From DT-111 sp965263225 (GTDB taxonomy: Bacteria > Bacteroidota > Bacteroidia > Chitinophagales > Saprospiraceae): a DNA stretch of 64,000 nucleotides. Positions 48,837 through 58,914 of the stretch are shown here, in pieces; the stretch's first letter is position 1; the number at the start of each line of letters is the position of its first letter. The notes beneath the pieces were generated by a model. It was not told where the DNA came from and did no database searches. It was given only the letters and a program-made list of their open reading frames with translations. The stretch spans positions 1 to 64,000 of the forward strand of contig CBDHHG010000020.1 in NCBI GenBank assembly GCA_965263225.1, given 5' to 3'. The position numbers and the translations under genes were made by a program.

Positions 48837-51800
48837 CTAGGTTTCTTCCTCCGTCAAGGTAGACAGGAAGGAAACTAGATCTCGTAATTGTCGTTTGCTC
48901 AACACATCGCCCATCGGCGGCATGGAAGAAGGAATATTCTGTCTGTCCTTTAAATCTGCCTTCTGGAATGTTTTCTTTTCATCTCCGGGCAGGCGCAATG
49001 TAATGGTATTCTCGTCCTCTTCATCAATCACTCCACCGACAATCTCATCATTCTGTAAGGTCAAGGTAGCCATACCAAAGCCGGGAGCCAGGCGGGCACT
49101 AGGCAAGACCAAAGCCTCCAAGAGATGTTCCTTATCCAATTCATGTCCGATATTGGCCAAGGAAGGCCCCACCTCACCACCAAATTCGAAAACGGTATGA
49201 CAACGAATACACTGAGCGGCTTGATCATTATTGAAAATCCTTCGGCCACGGAAGGGATTGCCTCCTTGTAAAGTCATGCGATATGGAGCCAAGGGGTCCT
49301 CCTCACTCTTCGCCTCCCAATGCGCATTCAAGCTGGCCATCAGTTCCGCGGATTCGCTTTCCTCCAAAGCTTCTACCAATTCTAACTCCAGATCGGGATC
49401 AAGGCTACCAGCTTTATAAGCCTCCAACTTGGTACCTAATACCACATTCGAGGCGGGTGCCTTCATCTCGCCTAAAGCCTTCAAGACAGTCTGCTTCTCA
49501 CGAGTTGACCCATCTTCCAAAATAGTAGAGTATAAAGCCACCGCACCATCTGCGGGGTAATCAATTTCAGACAATAGCCCTAGTGCTTCAGAACGTAAAG
49601 GACTAGACTTCATCGAAATGGCAGTCGTAATGGCTTGCGTAAAGAGATCACGATCGATGTTATCCAATGCTTTCAAAGCCGCAATTTTCACCTCATCATT
49701 TTGACCATTCTTGAATAGTTCATTAATCGGCTCGGCCAAGGAGGCTATCCCCAGCTTACCCGCGGCTGTGATAGCCGTGATACGCATGGCGTCATCCGAG
49801 CCTTGCAGTAATTCGGCTAGTAAAGGCTCCATAGCCTGCTTCACTGGCGCCGGGTCTCTTTCTACCTTTCCTCGATAGCGTCCATCTACGCGATCTAAAA
49901 CGGAAGGTTTGGCCCAGACACTCAAGGTGGCCATCGCTTCTGTTCTGATCTCCTCCTCTACATCTTCCCGTTTTGCAAAATCCACTAGCAGTTGAAGGTT
50001 TTCGGCCTTTCCTAGGCGAGAGTTTGCGTTGATGGCTCGTCGCAATAGTGGTTCGCTGGTGAAACGGGTTTCCTTTAGCACCTTCGCCAAAGCAGGCAGG
50101 GCCGGTTCAATGGAAAAGTCATCGTTGATTGCCCGAGCGGCCTCCGCCACAATGTATTCGTCCGAGTCTGAAAGAAATCGGCTAACTTCTGGACTTTTCA
50201 TTCTCCGTAATGCAACGACAGCTGCAATGCGGAGCGAGCGCGAGTCATGTTCACTCAATGCGGCTACGGCAGCTTCATCACCGATTCGAGCTAAAGCCAA
50301 AGAGCCAGCATGTCGGAGGTAAATATCTCTGTTATCATTAACCAATAGTAGGTCTATCAATGCAGCAGTCGCTGGCTTATGTTCCATACGGCCTAATGCC
50401 TCGGCAGCAAAGAATTGAACACGAGGAGAGTCATGCTTGAGTAAAGGTATAATGGCGTCACCAGCCGCTTTGTAACGAATATCCCCCAAAATCTTGGCAG
50501 CCTGGGCAATAATTTCTACATCTCCATCCTCTAATAGGGGCAATAGGTCTTTGGCATAGGATTCCTTTTTACGAGCCAACTGCCAGATCCCCCAGATGCC
50601 ATGCACTCTTGCCAACTGGTTTTCTGTTTGAGTGATGGCGTCTAACAAGATGCCTTGCCCTTTTTTCCCACGTGTTGCCAACTCAAATTGAGCTTTCTGT
50701 CGCACACGATAATCGGGGTAACCCAATAATGCTCCCAATTGGGCATCCTCCTTCTGGCTGAAGTTCTCTCCTACCAACTTCTTGGTCTCTAACCTCAAAT
50801 TGGACGTGGCTTGATCGGGGGCGTCCAGTTTCCAGATACGGCCATAGTCCTTGGTACCCCAGCCATTGATCCAGTCGCCAAAGTATAAGGCACCATCAGG
50901 GCCAAAATCCATTCCGGTAGCCAGCACTCCATTCATTACCAGTGTCTCAGAATCAAAGTCAAAGCCAGCTCCGGCGGGCTTCATTTTGAAGGCGTGAATG
51001 TTGGAGCGGGAAGGGTTGCCGACAAACTCGGCGATGAAGAAGTGGTTTTCCCACTGGGGGCCTAAAGCGGTACCTGGATTGTAAAGCATGCCCGTTGGGC
51101 CATTGTGGTAGTTTTTGATGGGTGGAATGAAGTAGGCTGCTTGTTGATCATTTCTTGGAACATGCATGTTCTCATCCATCCATACCTTATAGCCATTGTT
51201 ATCTGGATCTGTGTATTTTCCGAATTGCCAGTTGATACGCCAGCCCGTATCCGAGCCATTAGTAATGTACACTAGACGTTCGCGTTCTCCTCGATGATCA
51301 CCATCATTGTCTTCACTAAAGAGATTACCATATTCATCGAAGACAAATTCATGTGTATTCCTAAGGCCCGCCGCGAATACTTCAAAGCCAGTGCCGTCAG
51401 GCTCACAGCGTACAATGGTACCTTGATTGGGATACTTCCAGTGATTACCTTCTTTATCGATCACATTGGTACCAATATCTCCAGCCCCCCAGTAGATGCG
51501 GCCATCTGGCCCTACAGTCAGACCAGACATGCCGTGTGCCCCAAATCCAATGTGGATATTATAACCATGACTGATCGATTCTTTCTTATCGGCCATACCG
51601 TCACCGTCCGTATCTGTTGTGCGCCACATATCCGGCCCGACACCAATATAAACATCACCATTAAATGGCAGAACAGCTCCTGCACAATCCGTGATCTCCT
51701 CGTTAAAGTCACGGATATACAATTGAGAGAAATCTGCCAATCCATCTCCATCGCGATCCTCCACACAGAACACCTCCTCTTGCTGGACGGTGAGGTCTCG

Positions 51801-52244
51801 CCAGTCAACGATGCTATCCTTATTCAAATCAGGGAACCAACTGTTCTCCTTGCTCTTTTCTGGCGCGAAGGTCTCTCTTAAGAACTTCCGGCGATCTTCC
51901 ACTGTCTGTAGGGAAATGGATGCAGTCATCCAATCTCTATGACCTCGGATATCAAATTCTGAGTCTTTTTGTCGATTGGTCCGGCTGATATATACGCGCC
52001 CTTGTTGGTCAATTCGAAGTGCGATGGGGTCGGCCAATAATGAATCGGAAGCCCAAAGGCTGAGTTCTAATCCATCGGCAACCTTTGCCGTCGTTTCATC
52101 ATTGATTTTTTGTGCTAATGCCTGAGCTTCTGGTGGCTCCAGCGTTTTGATTTCTAGCGTAACGGGTTGGGGTTCTTCGCTAGTCTTACACATCGTTAAT
52201 CCCAATAAAAGGCCTATCAGAATTATAGTATTCCTGCTAATCAT
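48837..52244 (-). CDS. PVC-type dehydrogenase, HEAT repeats and cytochrome c lipoprotein (1135 aa)
   Basis: A lipoprotein signal ends LGLTMC. Residues about 55-470 are a sorbosone/glucose-dehydrogenase-like beta propeller (DSLLADPIALRIDQQGRVYI, GAHGMSGLTVGPDGRIYWGAGD, GNPSRSNIHAFKM, MDFGPDGALYFGDW). Residues about 500-930 are HEAT-like repeats. The C-terminus is a cytochrome c with CIRCH (1012-1016), FGGEVGPSLANIG and an axial Met near 1108 (SSMPPMGDVL). This layout is the PVC-type heme-binding CxxCH family, best known from Planctomycetes and Verrucomicrobia. It probably oxidises a sugar-like substrate at the outer surface and passes electrons to the heme. Confidence 0.92.
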   Translation of the reverse strand: MISRNTIILIGLLLGLTMCKTSEEPQPVTLEIKTLEPPEAQALAQKINDETTAKVADGLELSLWASDSLLADPIALRIDQQGRVYISRTNRQKDSEFDIRGHRDWMTASISLQTVEDRRKFLRETFAPEKSKENSWFPDLNKDSIVDWRDLTVQQEEVFCVEDRDGDGLADFSQLYIRDFNEEITDCAGAVLPFNGDVYIGVGPDMWRTTDTDGDGMADKKESISHGYNIHIGFGAHGMSGLTVGPDGRIYWGAGDIGTNVIDKEGNHWKYPNQGTIVRCEPDGTGFEVFAAGLRNTHEFVFDEYGNLFSEDNDGDHRGERERLVYITNGSDTGWRINWQFGKYTDPDNNGYKVWMDENMHVPRNDQQAAYFIPPIKNYHNGPTGMLYNPGTALGPQWENHFFIAEFVGNPSRSNIHAFKMKPAGAGFDFDSETLVMNGVLATGMDFGPDGALYFGDWINGWGTKDYGRIWKLDAPDQATSNLRLETKKLVGENFSQKEDAQLGALLGYPDYRVRQKAQFELATRGKKGQGILLDAITQTENQLARVHGIWGIWQLARKKESYAKDLLPLLEDGDVEIIAQAAKILGDIRYKAAGDAIIPLLKHDSPRVQFFAAEALGRMEHKPATAALIDLLLVNDNRDIYLRHAGSLALARIGDEAAVAALSEHDSRSLRIAAVVALRRMKSPEVSRFLSDSDEYIVAEAARAINDDFSIEPALPALAKVLKETRFTSEPLLRRAINANSRLGKAENLQLLVDFAKREDVEEEIRTEAMATLSVWAKPSVLDRVDGRYRGKVERDPAPVKQAMEPLLAELLQGSDDAMRITAITAAGKLGIASLAEPINELFKNGQNDEVKIAALKALDNIDRDLFTQAITTAISMKSSPLRSEALGLLSEIDYPADGAVALYSTILEDGSTREKQTVLKALGEMKAPASNVVLGTKLEAYKAGSLDPDLELELVEALEESESAELMASLNAHWEAKSEEDPLAPYRMTLQGGNPFRGRRIFNNDQAAQCIRCHTVFEFGGEVGPSLANIGHELDKEHLLEALVLPSARLAPGFGMATLTLQNDEIVGGVIDEEDENTITLRLPGDEKKTFQKADLKDRQNIPSSMPPMGDVLSKRQLRDLVSFLSTLTEEET

Positions 52245-52306
52245 TGGTTCAGTTTTGTTTAGTTCCAGATCCTATTCTGGCACAGGATCTAATGATCGAT
52301 TAATTG

Positions 52307-54025
52307 TTATTTCTTCAGGTTTCGATACAAAATCAGGGCTAGGGGTATGATAAGGATGAGCAACCAAGAGGCTGGATTAAACCCCGCTTGCTGTTTGTTA
52401 TTAATTTCCTCTATCGTAATTAGTTGATTAATAGCTTGCCCCGAAAGTACCTGACGCTTGCCACCCGTCCATTTTACGATAATGGAATCAATGGAATTTG
52501 CTTCTCCAAGCCCGAAATGGGCAATGGTAGAATTTTGGGATAAATGGCTGGAGCTTCCACCATCAATTTCGCGAATCATCCGCAGGTCTCCACAAACTAC
52601 CTCTACTCTAGAACCGATTCCGTGAGTTTCCGCTTCCACACCGCGCAGGGCCACCTTTACCCAGTTACCTTGTGCAGCCGACTCATTGCGATACAAGGTG
52701 CTTCTCGACTCAACCGGGTATCCTTCGAGTACTGGTTCCTGATTGACGATCAGGATGTCTAGATCTCCATCATTTTCGATATCAAACACCACGGAGCCAC
52801 GGCCAATCCCGTAATCATTGACCCCCATCACGCCTCCTTTTTCTGTAAAAGTGGCATCCGTATTTTCAAAATAATAGTCAGCCATGGGTACATTATTCGG
52901 ATTCAAGTCTCCATTAGCAACGAACAGATCCAAATCCCCATCGTGGTCAAAGTCGGCAAAATTGGCTCCCCAACTGATGGTCACGTAAGACATACCCAAT
53001 TCTTTGGCTTTATTAACGAACGGCTTGCCTTTACCCTGATTTACCATAAACCAATTGAATCGGATATTGGTCACGAAGTAATCGAGCAGGCCATTGTTAT
53101 CATAATCTCCAATCGCTGTACCCATAGCATTGATTTTCAGATCCATATCAATGTCCTTACTAATCTCTGTAAACTGCTTCTCTGGGTAATTATTTTCTAG
53201 GAAGTAATTCGGTTTGGCTTTGTAGCCAAAATCATGATTCACCATCAGATCCTGATCACCATCATTATCATAATCTGTAAAGATGGCGCCGAAGCCATAT
53301 CCTTTGTGTTTTAATCCATAATCCGCATAGACATCCTTAAAGCCCTTCCCCTTTTTGTTCAAGAGTAAGTACCCCATGGAGGTCTGATTGGCGTTCACGA
53401 TCGTAGCATCATTTATCTCTCGTAGCTGCCCAGTATAGGCTTTGAAGTAATTTCCAACGTAGAGATCAGGGTAGCCGTCGGCATTAAAATCTCCGAAACT
53501 TCCACCTGTACTAAAGGAGTTCAGTTTCTCCAAGCCGTAATCCTTTGTCACATCCTTGAAAGTGCCATCCCCATTATTGAGAAATAGTAAGTTCTTTTCT
53601 CTCGGTATGACTTTTACACTATCCTTCGATGTAATAGTGGTGATAAATAGATCTACCCAACCATCTCTATTCACATCAGCTCCCACTACACCTTGCGTGA
53701 CGTAGTGGCGTGTCTCTTCCAGTCCTGAGCCAACGTACACATTTTTGAAAGTGCCATCTCCATTATTGAGATACAACACATCCTCATTCATCCCACTGGT
53801 CATGAATACATCTTCAAATCCATCCTCATTCAGATCAAATACACAGATCCCACCGCCGAACATCCCCTCATACACCTTAAATTGATGATCAATGCCAGCC
53901 TCCTTAGTTACATCCTTAAAAGGAGTATCTTGCCCCCAAAGCGCGCCTAGGCTTAGCCCGAACAGGCTAAGAAAGCCCAATATTCGCCTTCCAAAACCAT
54001 AGGTTTTCAATATCATTGCATTCAT
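52307..54025 (-). CDS. CRTAC1-family FG-GAP/VCBS protein with UnbV domain and C-terminal anchor
   Basis: The 572-aa protein has an N-terminal hydrophobic signal (LGFLSLFGLSLGALWGQ) and about seven FG-GAP/VCBS blades with calcium loops (DLNEDGFEDVF, DVNRDGWVDLF, DFNADGYPDLYVGN, DYDNDGDQDLMV, DFDHDGDLDLFVANGD, DIENDGDLDILIV). An ASPIC/UnbV domain follows (residues about 455-540, GIGSRVEVV, SQNSTIAHFGLGEA). The last 25 residues form a membrane segment with a basic end (LLILIIPLALILYRNLKK). Function of the family in bacteria is unclear; calcium-stabilised surface binding is likely. It lies between the haloperoxidase and PVC-type genes. Confidence 0.9.
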   Translation of the reverse strand: MNAMILKTYGFGRRILGFLSLFGLSLGALWGQDTPFKDVTKEAGIDHQFKVYEGMFGGGICVFDLNEDGFEDVFMTSGMNEDVLYLNNGDGTFKNVYVGSGLEETRHYVTQGVVGADVNRDGWVDLFITTITSKDSVKVIPREKNLLFLNNGDGTFKDVTKDYGLEKLNSFSTGGSFGDFNADGYPDLYVGNYFKAYTGQLREINDATIVNANQTSMGYLLLNKKGKGFKDVYADYGLKHKGYGFGAIFTDYDNDGDQDLMVNHDFGYKAKPNYFLENNYPEKQFTEISKDIDMDLKINAMGTAIGDYDNNGLLDYFVTNIRFNWFMVNQGKGKPFVNKAKELGMSYVTISWGANFADFDHDGDLDLFVANGDLNPNNVPMADYYFENTDATFTEKGGVMGVNDYGIGRGSVVFDIENDGDLDILIVNQEPVLEGYPVESRSTLYRNESAAQGNWVKVALRGVEAETHGIGSRVEVVCGDLRMIREIDGGSSSHLSQNSTIAHFGLGEANSIDSIIVKWTGGKRQVLSGQAINQLITIEEINNKQQAGFNPASWLLILIIPLALILYRNLKK

Positions 54026-54065
54026 TTTCTAGCCTTTCAAAAAATAGGGTGAGACGAATGGTCTC

Positions 54066-55421
54066 CTATTCTTCATGACGCCACTGTAAAGCATTCACAT
54101 GGCCTGCAATTCTTTTGCCTTCCACCAAACCGATTTCATTATCTTGAGGCGTATGAATTCCACCAAAGAATCGAGAATCTGCCGTTTCCTCTGCCACCCC
54201 CCAGAAGGTGGTAAAGGGACGCTCTACAAAATCGACATCCCGTATTTCATCGCGTTCTCTTCCCACGTGCGCACTATCAATAAAGGTGAGCGCAGGGCCA
54301 TACATGCCTTCCAAAGCCGTAGCCATGGCTGCCGCCTGGATCGCGTGACCAGAAGGGAAAGCTGGGAACGGTGGATCGGGCCAAAACGATTCCCACTCTT
54401 GATCAATAAATTGGGGAATAAATGTATTAGGTCTTTCCGAGAAGAAGTGATACTTCCATTTCCAGCAATTGATGAAGGCATCAGCCACTGATAGGCCTAC
54501 CCTGGCAAAAGTCTCAGCGCAAGTGATGAGATCCGGCTTCTTCTGATCGATCACAAGGGAGGCAATATAAAAGGAATGGCCGGGAGGGGTAAAGGTTTCA
54601 TCTGGATCATCTCCCCACCAAATAGCAATTTCTTTCTGTTCTTGGGTTAAAGCTAAATCGACCTCATACACTGCCCTGAATTGTTGATAATAAGGCGAGC
54701 TCTCCGTCGTATCATAGGGAATCATATAGGGCAATTCTAGATCGGTATTTTCCTTCAGGAACGTCCGATTCTCTCCCCAGTGAGGATGTAGGGGGTGATG
54801 ACTAAAAGACTGTGCATATAAAGGAGGTTTCCAGGAACCTGGACGGACGGGATGCACCAAATCTTTATCGAAATTCTTGAGGTATCCTCTGTGTCCGCCA
54901 TCCGTTTTTGACCATTCAAAAATGGCATCTGCCACTTGTTGTCCAAAAGCCTTGGAACGATCAATCACCGCCTTGTTTGCTACCACATCGATATATACTG
55001 CCTCGAAGGATTGTTCGAGAGAATCTATGCTAAACTTATTTTCATCTGACGTTTGCTTATATATATGTCGAAGTATCTGGGCTTGGCCAGCATTCAAGGC
55101 GAGTGGCCAAAAGTACTCGGCATCTGTCTCCACTTGAGGCAGGCCTTCTAAGTCATTCAGTTGAGCCTGAATGGATTGATGACTGTCATATCCAGGCACG
55201 ATGGACTCATACATGCATAGGCCGATGTAGCCTACCCCTCGGGAGGCATAAGTTGGAGAATTAGCGGGGGTGTTCTTGGTAATGTACAGCGCCATATCTG
55301 ACCATGCATTAGCCAATTCATAGTCAGCAATCGTATTTTCTGCAGGTGTCGCTTGCTCGCAGGCTAGTAAGCCTACCAACGCGCCGAGCACTAGCATAGA
55401 TAGGATTTTCATTCCACTCAT
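54066..55421 (-). CDS. Vanadium-dependent haloperoxidase (PAP2-type), lipoprotein
   Basis: A lipoprotein signal ends VGLLAC. All residues of the vanadate site can be placed with the spacing of known haloperoxidases: Lys323 and Arg330 (KYHFFSER, 7 apart), Ser357-Gly358-His359 (FPSGHA), Arg417 and His423 (RFFGGIH, 6 apart). Such enzymes oxidise halides with H2O2; the related acid phosphatases use the same site to remove phosphate, and the sequence alone does not decide between them. The start overlaps the stop of the upstream VCBS gene by 4 nt (ATGA), indicating coupled translation. Confidence 0.92.
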   Translation of the reverse strand: MSGMKILSMLVLGALVGLLACEQATPAENTIADYELANAWSDMALYITKNTPANSPTYASRGVGYIGLCMYESIVPGYDSHQSIQAQLNDLEGLPQVETDAEYFWPLALNAGQAQILRHIYKQTSDENKFSIDSLEQSFEAVYIDVVANKAVIDRSKAFGQQVADAIFEWSKTDGGHRGYLKNFDKDLVHPVRPGSWKPPLYAQSFSHHPLHPHWGENRTFLKENTDLELPYMIPYDTTESSPYYQQFRAVYEVDLALTQEQKEIAIWWGDDPDETFTPPGHSFYIASLVIDQKKPDLITCAETFARVGLSVADAFINCWKWKYHFFSERPNTFIPQFIDQEWESFWPDPPFPAFPSGHAIQAAAMATALEGMYGPALTFIDSAHVGRERDEIRDVDFVERPFTTFWGVAEETADSRFFGGIHTPQDNEIGLVEGKRIAGHVNALQWRHEE

Positions 55422-58400
55422 AATGTTTTTTGCTCGTTCATTTTATAGGCCTTAATCAGGCCACCATTTATTCCAAACAATAATTGATCCTTTACTTGTA
55501 CTATACTTCGTACATCTCCTTTCACCTGTAGACCGGAACGAATTTGATTAACATAGGTAAAAGTTCCTTTGCTATCACCCAAGAGGAGTGTTCCGTAGTT
55601 GGCATCCCATTGGCCCAGTCGAAGCTTGGCACGTCTATTGTTACCCGCCAGCAGTAGGTCTATTGCTCCATCTTCATTGAAATCACCAACAGTTGAGGCG
55701 TATACTGGTGCAAACTGGGCCTGTACAGGCAATTCCTGCACCTGTAGCTTACCCTGGCCATCACTAAGGAAAAGCGTCGTTTCCATATGATTAGCTGAAA
55801 GATGACCTGCTCCAGTCAATTCTTCGGTATCAAACACTTCCGATAAAGTCATATTGGCGTAACTGCGATAGGTAGGGAATTTAGATCGCAAGCCACTGAG
55901 TTGATTCAACAATTCATCACGTGTGACATAAGGGTAACTGTTACCCTGAATATAGTAGCAAAGGATAGGATCAATTGATCCATTGTTATCAAAATCCTTG
56001 TAGTAGAGTTCTACAGGTTCTGATTGATTAGCTCTAAACTGCGTATTCGTACCCATATTGCCTGCCAGAACATCTGGTTTCTGATCGCCATTTAGATCCG
56101 TGACGCGCAAATGATTCCACCAGCCAATACGGGATTGATCAAAATATTGCTCAGATACATCTTCCAGTTTCTGTCCAGCTATCGTCCAGACTTGAATGGG
56201 CATCCATTCACCGGCCAACACCAGCTCCATCTGCTGATCCCCATTTAGGTCTGCCCATTCTGCATCGGTCACCATGCCTACGTGCTGTAGGTCTGGTGCC
56301 CAGCTAGTCGTTTGATCGGAGAATTGCCCAGTTCCGTCATTGATCAATAGGAAACTCTGAGGAGTCTCGGGATATCTCCCTGGAACCACTCGTCCTCCTA
56401 CAAAAAGATCTGGTGCTCCATCTCCATTGATATCTTGCGCACTGACACAGCCTTTACTACCCCGTACTTGTGGTAATCCTTGAGGAGCTTTAACAAACTG
56501 CCCACCTCCTATATTGAGGTATAAACGATCCTGCAAAATGGGATCGGTAGGCAAAAACTGGTGGTAACCGCCACTGGCTATATAGATATCTAACTGTCCA
56601 TCTCCATTAGCATCAAAGAAAACGGCATCAGCATCATGATGGGCCGCATCTTCGACAAAAACCGGAATGGATTGAAGCCGAAAACGACCGGCTTGGTTTT
56701 GTAAATAAAGACTAGTTACTTGCCCCGCAGCTCCACCCACCAGCATATCCTCCCGTTCATCCCCATTCACATCAGCTACTAGCATGAAAGGACCACTGTG
56801 AGAAAATTCGGTAGTTAAAAGTGCTTGTCGATCAAAATCTCTGAATGTTGTGCTACCATTAATATAGGCAATGGGCGAGTTGGTCGCTTGAAACAGGCTT
56901 GCTACTTCAGCAGTAGGAATAGTTGACGCCTTTGCATCCTGCTCTGCTAGTGTAAGTACCTGATCGACCGCCACATTAAGCAACAGTTGTTCCTTCCCGC
57001 TGGGCCATTGAATGTGTAGGGAATCTACCTGGTCTATTTCTCCCAGTCCAAAATGCATACGGGGAGAAACAGAAGAAAGGTACCCCTTAGTCGGGTACTG
57101 CTCTAATTGTTGCTGCAAACCATCAGCTGAAATTGTTACGCTAGCACCTATACCCTGCGTATTCAGACCTTCCCCTTTCAAATCTAACTGTAGAAAGAAT
57201 CCATCTGACGCTGCCGTGTTCTGATAGATGAATGCGGGTTGATTGATATTATTTACGATCAAATCCAAATCTCCATCATTGTCAAGATCGGCATAGGCCG
57301 CTCCATTACTATTTGCCGTCTGCTGGACGCCCCAAGCCGTAGTTTTATTTTCAAAGCTCAAGTCACCTCCATTGGCAAAAATGTAATTCGACACATCTGA
57401 GGCGGGCATGCGGCTAATAATGGCTAAAACATCTTCTCGAACCAGTCTACCTTTAGATTTCACATAATCATCCATATATTTTATGAAATCCAAATTGGTA
57501 TAATCTCGGTAGTATCCGTTGGTTACATATAGATCCTTCCAACCATCATTATCGTAATCAGCCAGAAGGGCTGCCCAGCTCCAATCTGTATTAGATATCC
57601 CTGCCAATTGACCGACCTCGCTAAAGGTGCCATCCCCATTATTGAGTTGCAACATGTTGCGCATGTACTGATAGTGGAACCCTGATCTTACGTTCAGGTC
57701 AAACTTGGCATAGTTATCGGGGGCGAGTAAGAGTTTTTGCCTATGATTATCTTCAGGCAGCATGTCTAAGGTAATGATATCTTGCCAACCATCATTATTG
57801 ATGTCTGCGATGTCATTACCCATCGAGAATTGACTATTGTGTCCAATACTTTCGTTTAAGCGATTGGTGAACGTACCATCTTGATTGTTGATGTATAAAT
57901 AATCGGGAATCGTATAGTCATTCGATATATAAAAGTCCGGCCAACCATCTTTATTCACGTCTGTCACACCTAGACCTAGTCCATAGGTCAAAGCCGATCC
58001 GCTAATGCCTGCATTTTGGGTGATATCTTGAAAGCTGCCGTTCTCTTGCTGATACAAGCGTACTCCTCTTTGCGGATCATCTTTTTTCAGGAATTCAGCA
58101 GTTGACGCCTCATTCAAAACGGGTAATGACTTGGGATTGTGATTGAGTAAGAGCATATCTAAATCTCCATCTCGATCATAATCCAGGAAATAAGCTTGAT
58201 TACTGAAAGCATCGCTAGCCAAACCATATTTCTCTGCCTCTTCTTTAAAGGAAGGTCGGCCATTATCGTCATTCCCTTGATTAATGAATAATTGATTTTT
58301 CCTTTTTGGATCAGGTAATGCGCCAGAGTAGCAGACGTAGATATCTAATTGATTATCCCCATTAATATCGACCAAGGTCACCCCGGTTTTCCAGGGACCT

Positions 58401-58771
58401 TCTCTTCCAGCAGCTCCACTTTGTGCCGTGATATCTTCAAATTGCATTCCCCCCTTATTCAGATACAATTTATTCTCACTCATATTGGCCGTGAAGTAAA
58501 TATCCTCCAGATCATCTCCGTTTAAATCTCCGACAGCTACTCCTCCTCCATTGTAGAAGTACTCATACATTAAGATGTTGGTATTCAGTCCTTCCGTTAA
58601 AGTGTTCTGGAAATTGACTTGCGTCTGTTCTGCCTCTAACAAGTGAAACAAGGTAGGACCATCAGCTTTTTCGTTGGGCTCTTTCGTTTCTTCAGAATTA
58701 CAAGCAAACAAAAAGCTAGATAGGAATAATAACAGCCAGAATATAGAAATATTCGTCTTGTGAGAAGACAT
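55418..58771 (-). CDS. FG-GAP/VCBS repeat lipoprotein with ASPIC/UnbV domain (1117 aa)
   Basis: A lipoprotein signal ends FLFAC. Two propeller-like sets of FG-GAP/VCBS blades flank an ASPIC/UnbV domain (residues about 520-610, GIGASVTISA, SVSPRMHFGLGEI). Calcium-loop motifs recur (DLNGDDLEDIYF, DINGDNQLDIYV, DYDRDGDLDMLLLNH, DVNKDGWPDFYISND, DVNGDEREDMLVGG, DANGDGQLDIYIASGG, DFNEDGAIDLLLAGNN). These proteins are found at SusCD loci in many Bacteroidota and may act as surface binding platforms. It starts 20 nt after a strong hairpin and is translationally coupled to the haloperoxidase. Confidence 0.9.
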   Translation of the reverse strand: MSSHKTNISIFWLLLFLSSFLFACNSEETKEPNEKADGPTLFHLLEAEQTQVNFQNTLTEGLNTNILMYEYFYNGGGVAVGDLNGDDLEDIYFTANMSENKLYLNKGGMQFEDITAQSGAAGREGPWKTGVTLVDINGDNQLDIYVCYSGALPDPKRKNQLFINQGNDDNGRPSFKEEAEKYGLASDAFSNQAYFLDYDRDGDLDMLLLNHNPKSLPVLNEASTAEFLKKDDPQRGVRLYQQENGSFQDITQNAGISGSALTYGLGLGVTDVNKDGWPDFYISNDYTIPDYLYINNQDGTFTNRLNESIGHNSQFSMGNDIADINNDGWQDIITLDMLPEDNHRQKLLLAPDNYAKFDLNVRSGFHYQYMRNMLQLNNGDGTFSEVGQLAGISNTDWSWAALLADYDNDGWKDLYVTNGYYRDYTNLDFIKYMDDYVKSKGRLVREDVLAIISRMPASDVSNYIFANGGDLSFENKTTAWGVQQTANSNGAAYADLDNDGDLDLIVNNINQPAFIYQNTAASDGFFLQLDLKGEGLNTQGIGASVTISADGLQQQLEQYPTKGYLSSVSPRMHFGLGEIDQVDSLHIQWPSGKEQLLLNVAVDQVLTLAEQDAKASTIPTAEVASLFQATNSPIAYINGSTTFRDFDRQALLTTEFSHSGPFMLVADVNGDEREDMLVGGAAGQVTSLYLQNQAGRFRLQSIPVFVEDAAHHDADAVFFDANGDGQLDIYIASGGYHQFLPTDPILQDRLYLNIGGGQFVKAPQGLPQVRGSKGCVSAQDINGDGAPDLFVGGRVVPGRYPETPQSFLLINDGTGQFSDQTTSWAPDLQHVGMVTDAEWADLNGDQQMELVLAGEWMPIQVWTIAGQKLEDVSEQYFDQSRIGWWNHLRVTDLNGDQKPDVLAGNMGTNTQFRANQSEPVELYYKDFDNNGSIDPILCYYIQGNSYPYVTRDELLNQLSGLRSKFPTYRSYANMTLSEVFDTEELTGAGHLSANHMETTLFLSDGQGKLQVQELPVQAQFAPVYASTVGDFNEDGAIDLLLAGNNRRAKLRLGQWDANYGTLLLGDSKGTFTYVNQIRSGLQVKGDVRSIVQVKDQLLFGINGGLIKAYKMNEQKTL

Positions 58772-58790
58772 ATTCTTTTGGGCAAAAGTA

Positions 58791-58827
58791 AGAAAATCTA
58801 TCCCTATCGGTAAGGGATAGATTTTCT
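58791..58827 (-). terminator. 15-bp hairpin between susD and the VCBS gene
   Basis: agaaaatctatccct (58791-58805) and agggatagattttct (58813-58827) are perfect 15-bp arms with a 7-nt loop. On the minus strand it is followed by TACTTTTG. It lies 88 nt after the susD stop and 19 nt before the VCBS start codon, so it may be an attenuator that lowers expression of the downstream genes relative to susCD, or an RNA-stabilising stem. Confidence 0.65.
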
Positions 58828-58914
58828 AATTAATAAAACATTTGACAAGAAGTGAAGCACTAACCCCAATACAAGCAATTAGTTTGTTGCATTAATTAGT
58901 GCCCTTTCATGCTA

